DNA of 64,000 bases from Chloroflexota bacterium (GTDB lineage Bacteria > Chloroflexota > Dehalococcoidia > DSTF01 > JACRBR01). Below are positions 10,312-18,447 of the stretch, one piece after another. Made by a program: the position numbers and the translations under genes. The stretch lies in the NCBI GenBank assembly GCA_028872875.1, contig JAGWOC010000004.1, forward strand, positions 19,032 through 83,031, read 5' to 3'. The notes beneath the pieces were generated by a model. It was given only the letters and a program-made list of their open reading frames with translations. It was not told the origin of the DNA and did no database searches. The stretch's first letter is position 1; the number at the start of each line of letters is the position of its first letter.

Positions 10312-11649
10312 TCAGCGCTGGAGCCGGGGCCCCCGCGCGGCCATCCGCCGGCCCGCCAGGGTGGCGGCGACGCCCGCCGCCGCGGCGGCGAGCGCGACGA
10401 GGTACCAGCCGAGGTTGCCGGCTGTGCCCGCCGCCGGGCCGGTGCCGGTGTTCGGCGCCGTGACGCCGGTGACCGGTGTTGCGGGCACGCTTGTCGGCGC
10501 GGCCGCCGCGGGTGCTGCCGTCGGCGCCGCCGCGGGCGACGCCCCTGCGACCGGCGTCACCGACGAGAAGTTCGGGATCTGCCAGATGGCGCCCGGCGCC
10601 AGCGCACTGAGGCCGTTGTTCACCACGTAGGCCGTGTTGCCGCTAAAGATCATCGACGTCGCGAACGTGAAGCCGCTGACGATCGGCGTCATCGTGCCGT
10701 CGCTGTTCACCTTCAGGATCTTGCCCGTGAACGGCATCCACGGCGGCCCCGGCGAGGTGTTCTGGTCGCCGAAGTTGAGGGCGTAGAGCTGGCCGCCGGG
10801 GCCGATGGCGACGTCGGTCAGTGAGCTGACGCCGCCGGCGATCTTGTTCGTCGAGCCGGTCGGGTAGCCGACCTGCAGCACGGTGCCTGCGCTGGGCGCG
10901 AACGGGAACTGTCCGAGCGTCGTCACGTAGAACGGTCCGCCCGGCGCGTACGTGATGCCCGTCGTCACGGGGTGGCCGGAGAACGCGGTAACGCGCGAGA
11001 CCGTGCCGGCCGGGGTCACCTGCAGGAGTTGGTTCTGGTTGCCGTCGACGACGTAGAAGTTACCGCCGCGTACGGTCATCGAGTACGGGTTGCCGCCGAC
11101 TTCGATGTCCTTCTGGGTGCCGTTGGTGATATCGGCGACCGGGTTCGCGATGTTGAAGGCGCCGATGTCGGCGACGAGGGTGGTCGTGCCGTCCGCGTTC
11201 ACCTTGTAGAGGCCGGTGGGCGTAGCGGGGAATCCGTAGGCGGTGCCGCCGTGCGTCTGCAGGTAGTAGAGCTGGGCGCCGAGGAAGGCCACGCCGGCCG
11301 GTCCGACCGCGTCGCCCAGCGGCCCGACGTCCGAGGGCAGGTTGGACGCGACCGTGGTGACGGTGCCGGTCGCCGGGTCGATCTTGGAGATGCGGCCGGT
11401 CGTCCCTACCTTGTGCTGGCCGCCGTCGATGGTGATCGCCGTGCTGCCGCCGCTGCCGGCCTCGGCGACGTAGAGCATGCCGTCGGGGCCCATCGTGATG
11501 CCGCGCGGGTTCACGAGACCCGTCGCGAGCTGGGTGCCGGCGGTGGGGCCGGGCGTCTTGGCACGGGCGGTGGCGCCTTCGGCGAATGCGCCCGCCGCTG
11601 CGCTTACGAGCAGTGCGAGCGCCGCCAGCGCGATGGGTGTCCGATTCAC
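10312..11649 (-). CDS. ScyD/ScyE-like secreted beta-propeller protein with sortase-like tail
   Basis: A 445-residue secreted protein. The signal peptide (TPIALAALALLVSAAAGAFA) is followed by NHL/ScyD-type repeats with PRGITMGPDG, YVAEAG and LYALNFGD motifs, which suggests a beta-propeller. The C-terminus has an Ala/Pro/Thr spacer, an APNTG motif, a membrane helix and an RRMAARG basic tail, the layout of a sortase cell-wall signal with A in place of L. GTG at 11649 is chosen because AAGGAGG (11662-11656) lies 6 nt upstream. In cyanobacteria ScyD/ScyE are linked to scytonemin; here the role is unknown. Confidence 0.75.
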   Translation of the reverse strand: MNRTPIALAALALLVSAAAGAFAEGATARAKTPGPTAGTQLATGLVNPRGITMGPDGMLYVAEAGSGGSTAITIDGGQHKVGTTGRISKIDPATGTVTTVASNLPSDVGPLGDAVGPAGVAFLGAQLYYLQTHGGTAYGFPATPTGLYKVNADGTTTLVADIGAFNIANPVADITNGTQKDIEVGGNPYSMTVRGGNFYVVDGNQNQLLQVTPAGTVSRVTAFSGHPVTTGITYAPGGPFYVTTLGQFPFAPSAGTVLQVGYPTGSTNKIAGGVSSLTDVAIGPGGQLYALNFGDQNTSPGPPWMPFTGKILKVNSDGTMTPIVSGFTFATSMIFSGNTAYVVNNGLSALAPGAIWQIPNFSSVTPVAGASPAAAPTAAPAAAAPTSVPATPVTGVTAPNTGTGPAAGTAGNLGWYLVALAAAAAGVAATLAGRRMAARGPRLQR

Positions 11650-11671
11650 GTGCTTCCTCCTTGCTGAGCCT

Positions 11672-11700
11672 GCGCGACGGCCTCGGGTTGGCCGTCGCGC
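11672..11700 (-). other. leader hairpin upstream of the ScyD-like gene
   Basis: A perfect 11-bp stem, GCGCGACGGCC (11672-11682) with GGCCGTCGCGC (11690-11700), and a 7-nt loop. It lies in the ~90-nt 5' leader just upstream of the AAGGAGG site. It could stabilise the mRNA or gate translation. Confidence 0.5.
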
Positions 11701-11747
11701 GGCGTGGGCGACACCATCTACTGCCTGCATGTCGTTGCAGGTCACCA

Positions 11748-11776
11748 ATTATTGAACTCGCACAACTAAGGCGCAA
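11748..11776 (-). promoter_or_regulatory. promoter of the ScyD-like gene
   Basis: On the minus strand, TTGCGC (11776-11771), a 17-nt spacer and AATAAT (11753-11748). The predicted start is near 11741. Confidence 0.65.
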
Positions 11777-11918
11777 GAGGCCATCAGACCGATCGAGGCG
11801 CTCGTGGGAGGACGTCGTGCCACTGAGCCCTGTACTGTTGGCAAATTGCCGGCCCGGTGAACGTCGCGCGCCACCGGGTTGCGGCCTGTCGGGGGCACCG
11901 CCATACACCGAGCATTCC

Positions 11919-11947
11919 TTGCCCCTAGCCCCTGCCTGACATACGCT
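11919..11947 (+). promoter_or_regulatory. promoter of the SDR gene at 12059
   Basis: TTGCCC (11919-11924), a 17-nt spacer and TACGCT (11942-11947). The predicted start near 11954 gives a leader of about 105 nt. The rest of the 309-nt divergent region shows nothing else clear. Confidence 0.6.
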
Positions 11948-12058
11948 GCGCTCGCTTTCGCCGCAGGGATCTCCGGCGTGCGGCAGCGCGCGCCGCGGCC
12001 GGGCCGCAGCGCCCTGATGACACGCGACCAACCAGCAACGCTGAAGGAGGCTACTGCA

Positions 12059-13000
12059 ATGGGTAACAGGCTCGAAGGCAAGGTGGCGATCGTCACCGGA
12101 GGGGGCCGCGGCATCGGGCGCGGCGAGGCGCTGGCGCTGGCGGCGGAGGGTGCGCGCGTGGTCGTCAACGACTTCGGCGGCAGCGCGGCGGGCACGGGTG
12201 GCGAGCAGGGCCCGGCCGACCAGGTCGTGGCCGAGATCAAGAAGCTGGGCAGCGACGCCGTCGCCAACTACGACAACGTCGCGCAGTTCGAATCCGGCAA
12301 CCGCATGGTGCAGCAGGCGCTCGATGCCTTCGGCCGGCTCGACATCGTGATCAACAACGCCGGCATCCTGCGCGACAAGATGGTGTTCAACATGTCCGAG
12401 GAGGAGTGGGATATCGTCCTCGGCGTGCATCTGAAGGGGCACTTCAACCTCAGCAAGCACGCGTCGGTGGTGTTCCGCCAGCAGCGGGGCGGCGTTTTCG
12501 TGAACACGGCGTCGGAGTCCGGGCTGGGCAACCGCGGACAGGCGAACTATGCCGCGGCGAAGGAGGGCATCATCGGCCTGACGCGCACGCTGGCGCGCGA
12601 CCTCGGCGGCTACGGCGTGCGCGCCAACGCGATCCGTCCGCGCGCGGCGACGCGCCTGGTGATCAGCGACGAGATGAAGGCGGCCGCGCAGCGCGGCGGC
12701 GCGGCGGGCATGGGCCTCGCCGGGCTCGAGGCGTTCGAGCGCGCCAACCCGGCGGAGGCGGTGGCGCCGTTCGTCGTCTGGCTCTGCACCGACGCGGCGT
12801 CCAATGTCAACGGCCGCGACTTCCTCGTCAGCGGCGCGACGATCGGGCTCTACAGCCTGCCGGAAGTCGTCGCGAAGGTGGATAACACAGACGCCCACAT
12901 GTGGACGCTCGATGAGCTCGACAGGATCATCCCGGAGAAGGTCACCGCCGGCCTCAAGAACATGTGGCCGAAGAAGGAAGAGAAGCCGGCCAGCGCCTGA
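12059..13000 (+). CDS. short-chain dehydrogenase, multifunctional beta-oxidation (MFE-2) type
   Basis: A 313-residue NAD(P)-dependent oxidoreductase. The TGGGRGIGRGEA nucleotide loop, NNAGILRDKMVFNMSEEEWD, and catalytic Ser (NTASESG) and Tyr/Lys (NYAAAKEG) are present. The NDFGGSAAGTG insert and LRDKMVFNM motif are typical of the 3-hydroxyacyl-CoA dehydrogenase domain of MFE-2-like proteins, so a 3-hydroxyacyl-CoA substrate is inferred. An extra ~50-residue C-terminal tail follows the SDR core. Start chosen by AAGGAGG (12044-12050). Confidence 0.88.
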   Translation: MGNRLEGKVAIVTGGGRGIGRGEALALAAEGARVVVNDFGGSAAGTGGEQGPADQVVAEIKKLGSDAVANYDNVAQFESGNRMVQQALDAFGRLDIVINNAGILRDKMVFNMSEEEWDIVLGVHLKGHFNLSKHASVVFRQQRGGVFVNTASESGLGNRGQANYAAAKEGIIGLTRTLARDLGGYGVRANAIRPRAATRLVISDEMKAAAQRGGAAGMGLAGLEAFERANPAEAVAPFVVWLCTDAASNVNGRDFLVSGATIGLYSLPEVVAKVDNTDAHMWTLDELDRIIPEKVTAGLKNMWPKKEEKPASA

Positions 13001-13051
13001 CCGGTCTGCGGTCGCAGGTCGGCGCGCCACCGAACATGTTGCACAGAAGGG

Positions 13052-13072
13052 GAGCCCCGTCCGCCGGGGCTC
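13052..13072 (+). terminator. terminator hairpin of the SDR gene
   Basis: A perfect 8-bp stem, GAGCCCCG (13052-13059) with CGGGGCTC (13065-13072), and a 5-nt loop, 52 nt after the stop. It is followed by TTCGTCTG, a weak U-tract. Confidence 0.7.
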
Positions 13073-13384
13073 TTCGTCTGCCGTGACCATGGAGCCGCTG
13101 CCTTGAGAGAGCGTCGCCCGCGCAGCGGCCTGCCACGCGCCCACGGCTGAACGGAAACGCGGCGTGGGGGCACGAGGCTTTGCGCCCCCACGGTGGCGCA
13201 CCACGTCGAACCGTCCCAGTTCGCAGGCTGGCGCGATGGTGGCCACAAGGCGTTGTGCCCCCTAGAGGTGCCGCACCGGGGCATTGGGTGCTCTGCCCGC
13301 GCGCCGGATTGCCCGAGCGTTGATTTCGTGCAACGCTCACGGGCGGCTGTGCCGCCTGCCAGCACCGTCCAGGAGACCCGCTGC
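13073..13384. other. hairpin-rich intergenic region upstream of the phosphohexomutase
   Basis: No gene is seen here. It holds two perfect hairpins: CGTGGGGGC (13163-13171) with GCCCCCACG (13184-13192), and GAGCGTTG (13316-13323) with CAACGCTC (13332-13339). The second is followed by GGGCGGCTGTGC, which matches half of the dispersed hairpin element listed at 14862, so a degenerate copy may lie here. No confident -10/-35 pair was found. Confidence 0.45.
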
Positions 13385-14824
13385 ATGGAGTTGCGCCCGC
13401 CCACCGCGATCAAGTTCGGCACCGACGGCTGGCGCGCCGTCATCGCCGAGGACTACACGTTCGACAACGTGCGGGCCTGCGCGGCGAGCGTCGCGCAGTA
13501 CCTGAAGCGTCACGGGCTCGCGGAGCGCGGACTGGTCGTCGGCTACGACACGCGGTTCGCGTCCGAGGACTTCGCCGCGGCCGTCGCGGAGGTCGTCGCC
13601 GCGGCGGGCATCCGGGTGCTGCTCAGCACCACGCACTGCCCGACGCCCGTCGTCAGCTACTCGATCATCGACCGGCACGCCGGCGGCGGCGTGGTGATCA
13701 CCGCGAGCCACAACCCCTGGCGCTGGAACGGCTTCAAGTACAAGCCCGACTACGGCGGCAGCGCCTCGCCGGAGATCGTCGATGAGATCGAGGCGCCGCT
13801 GCCGTCGCTCGTCGGCCGCCAGGTCCCGGCACTCGACATCGAGCGGGCGAAGCGCGATGGCATGGTCGAGCTGTTCGATGCGCGTACGCCGTACCTCACC
13901 GGGCTCGCCCGGCTCGTCGACCTCGACCGCATCCGCGCGGCGGGATTGCGCGTCGCGTACGACGCGATGTACGGCACCGGCGCCGGCTACTTCGCGCCGC
14001 TGCTCGCGGGCGGCACGACGAAGCTCACGGAGCTGCACGGCATCCGCAACCCCGCCTTCCCCGGCATGCACGCGCCCGAGCCGATCGCCCGCAACCTGCA
14101 GGAGCTGTCGTCGGCGCTGGCGGGCGGCGGCTACGACGTCGGCATCGCGACCGACGGCGACGCCGACCGCGTGGGCATCGCCGACGAGCGCGGCACCTTC
14201 ATCAACCAGCTCCAGGTCTTCGCGCTGCTCGCGTACTACCTGCTCGAGGTGCGCGGCGAGCGCGGGCCGATCGTTAAGTCCGTGACGACGACGCGCATGG
14301 CGCAGCGCCTCGGCGAGCTGTACGGCGTGCCGGTGCACGAGACGAAGGTCGGCTTCAAGTTCCTCGGCCCGAAGATGATGGAGACGGGCGCGCTGATCGG
14401 CGGCGAGGAGAGCGGCGGCTACGGCTTCCGCGGCCACGTGCCGGAGCGCGATGGCATCCTCGCCGGGCTGTACTTCCTCGACCTCATGGCGCGCACCGGC
14501 AAGCGGCCGAGCGAACTGCTGGCGGAGCTGTACGCGAAGGTCGGCGCGCACTACTACGACCGCCTCGATGTGGCGCTGCGGCCGGAGGACCGCGACGCCG
14601 TCTGGCAGCGGGCCGAGCGCGCCCGCCCGGACAGCATCGCCGGTATCAAGGTCACCGGCATCGATACGACGGACGGCTTCCGCTTCCTGCTCGACGGCAA
14701 GGGCTGGCTCTTGCTGCGCTTCAGCGGCACGGAGCCGCTCGTCCGCATCTACACGGAGGTCGTCGACGACGAGTCGCTCGTCCCGAGGGTGCTCGCCGCC
14801 GGGCGGGAGCTGATCGGCGTGTAG
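13385..14824 (+). CDS. phosphoglucomutase/phosphomannomutase family enzyme
   Basis: A 479-residue alpha-D-phosphohexomutase that interconverts hexose 1- and 6-phosphates. All four active-site loops are present: phosphoserine loop TASHN (106-110, S108), metal loop DGDADR (257-262), sugar loop GGEESGGYG, and phosphate loop RFSGTEPLVRIYTE near the end. Sugar specificity cannot be read from sequence. The start is the ATG giving the family-typical IKFGTDGWRA opening; longer upstream frames run through the hairpin region and are unlikely. Confidence 0.94.
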   Translation: MELRPPTAIKFGTDGWRAVIAEDYTFDNVRACAASVAQYLKRHGLAERGLVVGYDTRFASEDFAAAVAEVVAAAGIRVLLSTTHCPTPVVSYSIIDRHAGGGVVITASHNPWRWNGFKYKPDYGGSASPEIVDEIEAPLPSLVGRQVPALDIERAKRDGMVELFDARTPYLTGLARLVDLDRIRAAGLRVAYDAMYGTGAGYFAPLLAGGTTKLTELHGIRNPAFPGMHAPEPIARNLQELSSALAGGGYDVGIATDGDADRVGIADERGTFINQLQVFALLAYYLLEVRGERGPIVKSVTTTRMAQRLGELYGVPVHETKVGFKFLGPKMMETGALIGGEESGGYGFRGHVPERDGILAGLYFLDLMARTGKRPSELLAELYAKVGAHYYDRLDVALRPEDRDAVWQRAERARPDSIAGIKVTGIDTTDGFRFLLDGKGWLLLRFSGTEPLVRIYTEVVDDESLVPRVLAAGRELIGV

Positions 14825-14861
14825 GCGCCGCGCGCAGTGCTCGTGCAGACCAGGCGCTGTC

Positions 14862-14920
14862 CCGCGCCGGTCCGGCTTCTCCGGACGCACAGCCGGGGGC
14901 GGCTGTGCTCCACGCCGACA
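14862..14920 (+). repeat. dispersed hairpin repeat, copy A
   Basis: The core hairpin is GCACAGCCG (14887-14895), gggg, CGGCTGTGC (14900-14908), followed by TCCACGCCGACA. A preceding small hairpin is TCCGG (14871-14875) with CCGGA (14881-14885). Near-identical copies lie at 31171-31231 and, core only, at 50000-50021. It lies in the pgm-larB gap. Confidence 0.85.
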
Positions 14921-14965
14921 CGCCAGCTCCTCAGGGCCGTTGCTATGATGAGGGATCGGCATCTC

Positions 14966-15745
14966 ATGGGAGGCGTGGGCATCGAAGAGCACCGGCTGAG
15001 GGACCTGCTGCGCGCGGTCGCCGACGGCCGCACGGACATCGACGCGGCGGTCGATGCGTTGCGGCGGCTCCCGTACGAGGACATCGGCTTCGCGAAGGTG
15101 GATCACCACCGCGGGCTGCGCGACGCCGTGCCCGAGGTGATCCTCGGGCTCGGCAAGACGCCGGAGCAGATCGCCTCCATCGCGCGGACGGTGCTGGAGC
15201 GCGCCGACCGCCTGCTGATCACACGCGCCACGCCCGAGGCCGCGGCCGCGGTGCTCGCCGCACTGCCCGACGCGAAGCACTACGAGGTCGCGCGCTGCCT
15301 CACCGTCGAGCGCGTGCCGGCGCCGAGGCAGCCCGGCATCACGGTGGTCTGCGCCGGGACGGCGGACCTGCCGGTCGCCGAAGAGGCGGCGGTGACGGCG
15401 GAGATCATCGGCAACGACGTGCGGCGCCTGTACGACGTCGGCGTCGCTGGCATCCACCGCCTGCTCGACCACGTGGCGGAGCTGCGCGAGGCGCGCGCCA
15501 TCGTCGTCGTCGCCGGCATGGAGGGAGCGCTGCCGAGCGTCGTCTCCGGGCTGGTCTCGGCGCCGGTGATCGCCGTGCCGACGTCGGTCGGCTACGGTGC
15601 GAGCTTCCAGGGGCTGGCGCCGCTGCTGTCGATGCTGAACTCGTGCGCGGCGGGCGTCGGCGTCGTCAACATCGACAACGGCTTCGGCGCCGGCTACCTC
15701 GCCGCGAGCATCAACCGCATCGCCCTCGAATCGCGCGCGGACTGA
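14966..15745 (+). CDS. larB: LarB-like nickel-pincer cofactor biosynthesis carboxylase
   Basis: A 259-residue protein of the AIR-carboxylase fold. LarB carboxylates and hydrolyses nicotinic acid adenine dinucleotide in synthesis of the nickel-pincer nucleotide. The N-terminal LPYEDIGFAKVDHHRGLRD, the PurE-like VVCAGTADLPVAEEAAVTAE and the end segment NIDNGFGAGYLAA are characteristic. No larC, larE or larA is seen in the window. A TATGAT hexamer (14944-14949) lies 16 nt before the chosen ATG; ATGs at 14945 and 14948 are in frame but overlap it. Confidence 0.9.
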   Translation: MGGVGIEEHRLRDLLRAVADGRTDIDAAVDALRRLPYEDIGFAKVDHHRGLRDAVPEVILGLGKTPEQIASIARTVLERADRLLITRATPEAAAAVLAALPDAKHYEVARCLTVERVPAPRQPGITVVCAGTADLPVAEEAAVTAEIIGNDVRRLYDVGVAGIHRLLDHVAELREARAIVVVAGMEGALPSVVSGLVSAPVIAVPTSVGYGASFQGLAPLLSMLNSCAAGVGVVNIDNGFGAGYLAASINRIALESRAD

Positions 15746-15807
15746 CGCGCCAGCGGTCGCATCGTCCGCTTCCCGGAGCCTCTCGCGCCCGTTACGCTGT
15801 GCCCGCT

Positions 15808-16326
15808 ATGCTCGACCTGAAGGCGTACATCCGCGACGTGCCGGATTTCCCGCTGCCCGGGATCCTCTTTCGTGACATCACGCCGCTGCTGCGCGACGCC
15901 GGGGCGTTCCGCTGCGCCGTCGATGCGATGGCGGCGTACGTGGCCTCGTGCGAGGCCGACGCGATCATCGGCATCGAGTCGCGCGGCTTCCTGTTCGGCG
16001 CGCCGGTCGCCGACCGGCTCGGCCTGCCGTTCGTCCCGGTGCGCAAGCAGGGCAAGCTCCCCGCCGCGCGGATGAGCGTCGAGGTGTCGCTGGAGTACGG
16101 CCAGGAGCAGCTCGACATCCACGCCGACGCACTGGCGCCCGGGGCGCGCGCCGTCATCGTCGATGACCTGCTGGCGACCGGCGGCACCGCGGCGGGCGCC
16201 GCGAAGCTCGTCGAGCTGCTCGGCGGCGCCGTTGCGGGCGCCGTCTTTCTCGTCGAGCTGGCCGCGCTCGGCGGCCGCGCGGCGCTGGCCCGGTACGACG
16301 TGCACGCCCTGGTGCGGTTCGAGTAG
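15808..16326 (+). CDS. apt: adenine phosphoribosyltransferase
   Basis: A 172-residue purine salvage enzyme converting adenine and PRPP to AMP. It has the Apt opening IRDVPDFPLPGILFRDITPL, IIGIESRGFLFG, and the PRPP loop VIVDDLLATGGTAAG (116-130). Length and motif order match the family. TACGCT (15793-15798) ends 9 nt before the ATG and no ribosome site is visible, so expression is probably leaderless. Last gene before the GHKL/HARE-HTH module, which lies on the other strand. Confidence 0.96.
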   Translation: MLDLKAYIRDVPDFPLPGILFRDITPLLRDAGAFRCAVDAMAAYVASCEADAIIGIESRGFLFGAPVADRLGLPFVPVRKQGKLPAARMSVEVSLEYGQEQLDIHADALAPGARAVIVDDLLATGGTAAGAAKLVELLGGAVAGAVFLVELAALGGRAALARYDVHALVRFE

Positions 16327-16370
16327 CGGCGCACCACCTGCAGGCGACAACTGACCGAAGCTCCGGACAG

Positions 16371-17885
16371 TTACGCTAACGACTCCGCCCTTGCGCGACT
16401 CCATTCGGAGATCACGCGGTCGAGCTCTACGACCAGCGCCGAGGCTGAACCATCTGTAAGCTCGCTTTCCAGAAGTCCGAGGACGTAGGTCTCGACTAGG
16501 TACTCGTCGGTGTTGCCGATTCCCTTGTAGAGAGGATAGTCCGTATTTACGACGAGCGTAAACGGATCCGTTCGCATTTGACTTCTGTCCTGGCCGCCCA
16601 GAGCGTCGAAGTCAATCCCGGGCAGCCCGCGCCGGAGCTTCCGAAGCAGGTGCCCGACCGCACCGTCGGGTGCAGGCGTCCGAGGCGTCCGCTTTTCAAC
16701 AGGGTGCCCACCCCTAGGTGTCGCGTCGACAGGTTCCCGCGGCGACGGAGGCTGCCTCCCCTCTGCGGCGGTAGCATCACTCGGCGCGCCCCGCTGGGCG
16801 GCGGCCTGATCCTGATCAAGGTTCCGCAAGATGCGTTCAACCTCATCACGGATCGCGTTCGCGCGCTTCCTCAGCTCGCGGGGTACGGATTGCTTCTCCG
16901 CCATTTCGCGAAGGAACGCTACAACGGGTTGCATATGCGTGTGCATGTACTCGGTCACGGCGACCCAAGCCGGCGACGATGTGTCCCAGCCGTCCTTGGT
17001 CGTGTTCGGCTTGAGATGCTGTATTTCAATCTCGCCCACCAGACGCTGCAGCGGCCCGCGACCGGCGAGATAATGTCCAAACTCCTCTCCCTCGGTTATC
17101 AGCCGGCCGTTGAAGATGGTGCGAATGCCCGCCCTCAAGCGCACTCCACGGCCGCCCTCGAAACGATCTCGATCGGTGACCCAGATGGCACCCTTGATTG
17201 TGACACCACCAGGCAGCCGTTCGTGAATCTCGACCGGCGAAAGCACACTCGACTGCGGGATCTCCAGCGGACGAACCGGCGCGCCGTTCACCGCAATAGA
17301 GCATTTCCCAGAGGCCAGCAGATTCCGATAGATATTCGACAGCTTCGCGACAAGGATCTCCTCCTCGAAACGATGGCGCTTGAGACTTGTCAGACGCACG
17401 AGCGTGAACCCCGTCTTGCTCGGGACGTCGCGGAGGCGAGGCTCCAGATCAGCGTACGAGAGCTGTGTGAGCTCCTTGTTGGAGAGCAAGTACTCCCGCG
17501 AGCCCCAGTTTTTGTCCACAAAGTGCCACACTGCATCCTCTGAGGATCTTCTGCAGACGATCTCAAGCGCGTCAGCGAGATAAATGGCGGCGAGCTTTCC
17601 ACCAACGTGGTACTGGCCTATGTCGGTTTCACGATGCTCATGCCCTGTACCCCAACCGATCCAGTCAGCCAGCCCTTGCTCGTTCATCCCTTCGCCGCCA
17701 ACATCCAGAACGTCTATGGCGGACTGGCGCTTGTTCACCGTGACCTCAACCGCCAGCGGCCGGCCGTGACGATAGTCAAATGGGTTGTCGATAATCTCCG
17801 TCAACGCGTCTGCCACTGATTCATATTGGTTCGCCACTGCGATGAGCGCCTTTCGGCTGATTGTCTCGTTTACGGCAGTTGTCAT
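16371..17885 (-). CDS. GHKL (HSP90/MutL/MORC-type) ATPase of a two-gene accessory module
   Basis: A 504-residue protein with a GHKL ATPase domain: N-box E30-I-I-D33-N34, G1 box DVGGEGM (61-67), G2 box GQYHVGGKLAA (90-100) and TGFTLVRL (158-165). A second beta-rich domain follows, then a charged Pro-rich linker (about 365-415) and a small C-terminal domain with LVVNTDYPLYKGIGNTDEYL. The layout resembles prokaryotic MORC-like ATPases rather than sensor kinases; no histidine phosphoacceptor is seen. It starts 3 bp after the HARE-HTH gene, so the two are co-expressed. DNA-linked defence or silencing is an inference. The region looks less GC-biased than its neighbours. Confidence 0.75.
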   Translation of the reverse strand: MTTAVNETISRKALIAVANQYESVADALTEIIDNPFDYRHGRPLAVEVTVNKRQSAIDVLDVGGEGMNEQGLADWIGWGTGHEHRETDIGQYHVGGKLAAIYLADALEIVCRRSSEDAVWHFVDKNWGSREYLLSNKELTQLSYADLEPRLRDVPSKTGFTLVRLTSLKRHRFEEEILVAKLSNIYRNLLASGKCSIAVNGAPVRPLEIPQSSVLSPVEIHERLPGGVTIKGAIWVTDRDRFEGGRGVRLRAGIRTIFNGRLITEGEEFGHYLAGRGPLQRLVGEIEIQHLKPNTTKDGWDTSSPAWVAVTEYMHTHMQPVVAFLREMAEKQSVPRELRKRANAIRDEVERILRNLDQDQAAAQRGAPSDATAAEGRQPPSPREPVDATPRGGHPVEKRTPRTPAPDGAVGHLLRKLRRGLPGIDFDALGGQDRSQMRTDPFTLVVNTDYPLYKGIGNTDEYLVETYVLGLLESELTDGSASALVVELDRVISEWSRARAESLA

Positions 17886-17888
17886 CTG

Positions 17889-18386
17889 CTATGCTCCCTG
17901 CTTCTTTGCGCGCCGGGTGCCGACGCTTGGTGCCGATGGGTGCCATTCGCGGAGCTCGTAAGTGCCCCGGGCACTCCGTCGTAAGCGCGAATCGTTAAAG
18001 TACTTGGCCAGGAGCGTGTTCGCTGGATCCTGGCCACCGGTGAGGATCCCACGAGCCCGTACCTGCCGTTCGATCTCGCGGAAGTGCAGCGGGCGCTTTT
18101 CTTCTTTGATTATCTCTACTACGAGATCGGAGAGATTCGCGGCGCGAGGCTCGGTAAGCGGAGGGACAGCTACGGTTGTCCCGTCGTCAAGCGCACCGTG
18201 TAGGCGCAGGATTCCCTCGAGGTACCCGATCTCATCCTGTGTTCGTCTGATTTCGCGGTCGATCGAGGCGCGTTGATGGTTCAGCGAGTCGAGATCGCGC
18301 TGGAGGCTCGCCCTGCGGGCGCTAGCCAACAGAATCATATCCTGTGGTGCGTCCTGGTCTTGGGGTGGGCTCGCTATAGATTGCAT
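17889..18386 (-). CDS. coiled-coil HARE-HTH winged-helix protein
   Basis: A 165-residue protein. Residues 22-62 form a probable coiled coil (ASLQRDLDSLNHQRASIDRE), and 85-145 match the HARE-HTH winged-helix fold: LVVEIIKEEKRPLHFREIER, then LAKYFNDSRLRRSARGTYEL. HARE-HTH domains occur in eukaryotic chromatin proteins and in bacteria next to restriction or DNA-acting enzymes. First gene of the module, with a strong promoter and an AGGAG site 7 nt before the ATG. It may recruit the GHKL ATPase to DNA and repress its own promoter. Confidence 0.8.
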   Translation of the reverse strand: MQSIASPPQDQDAPQDMILLASARRASLQRDLDSLNHQRASIDREIRRTQDEIGYLEGILRLHGALDDGTTVAVPPLTEPRAANLSDLVVEIIKEEKRPLHFREIERQVRARGILTGGQDPANTLLAKYFNDSRLRRSARGTYELREWHPSAPSVGTRRAKKQGA

Positions 18387-18418
18387 TTCGATACTCCTAC
18401 ATGCGTCAAGATAGCGCC

Positions 18419-18447
18419 AGTATAGCCAACCCTAGATAGGCTGGCAA
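18419..18447 (-). promoter_or_regulatory. promoter and operator of the HARE-HTH/GHKL operon
   Basis: On the minus strand, -35 TTGCCA (18447-18442), a 17-nt spacer and -10 TATACT (18424-18419). The spacer holds an imperfect inverted repeat, GCCAACCCTA (18425-18434), GA, TAGGCTGGC (18437-18445). An operator placed between the -35 and -10 suggests tight repression. Predicted start near 18412. Confidence 0.7.

Noticed and set aside
14875..14920. Shared SRGRLC-like peptide in frames at the three hairpin copies as a conserved small protein
   Set aside because: It is only the translation of the repeated hairpin DNA; frames differ in their flanks and have no ribosome sites.
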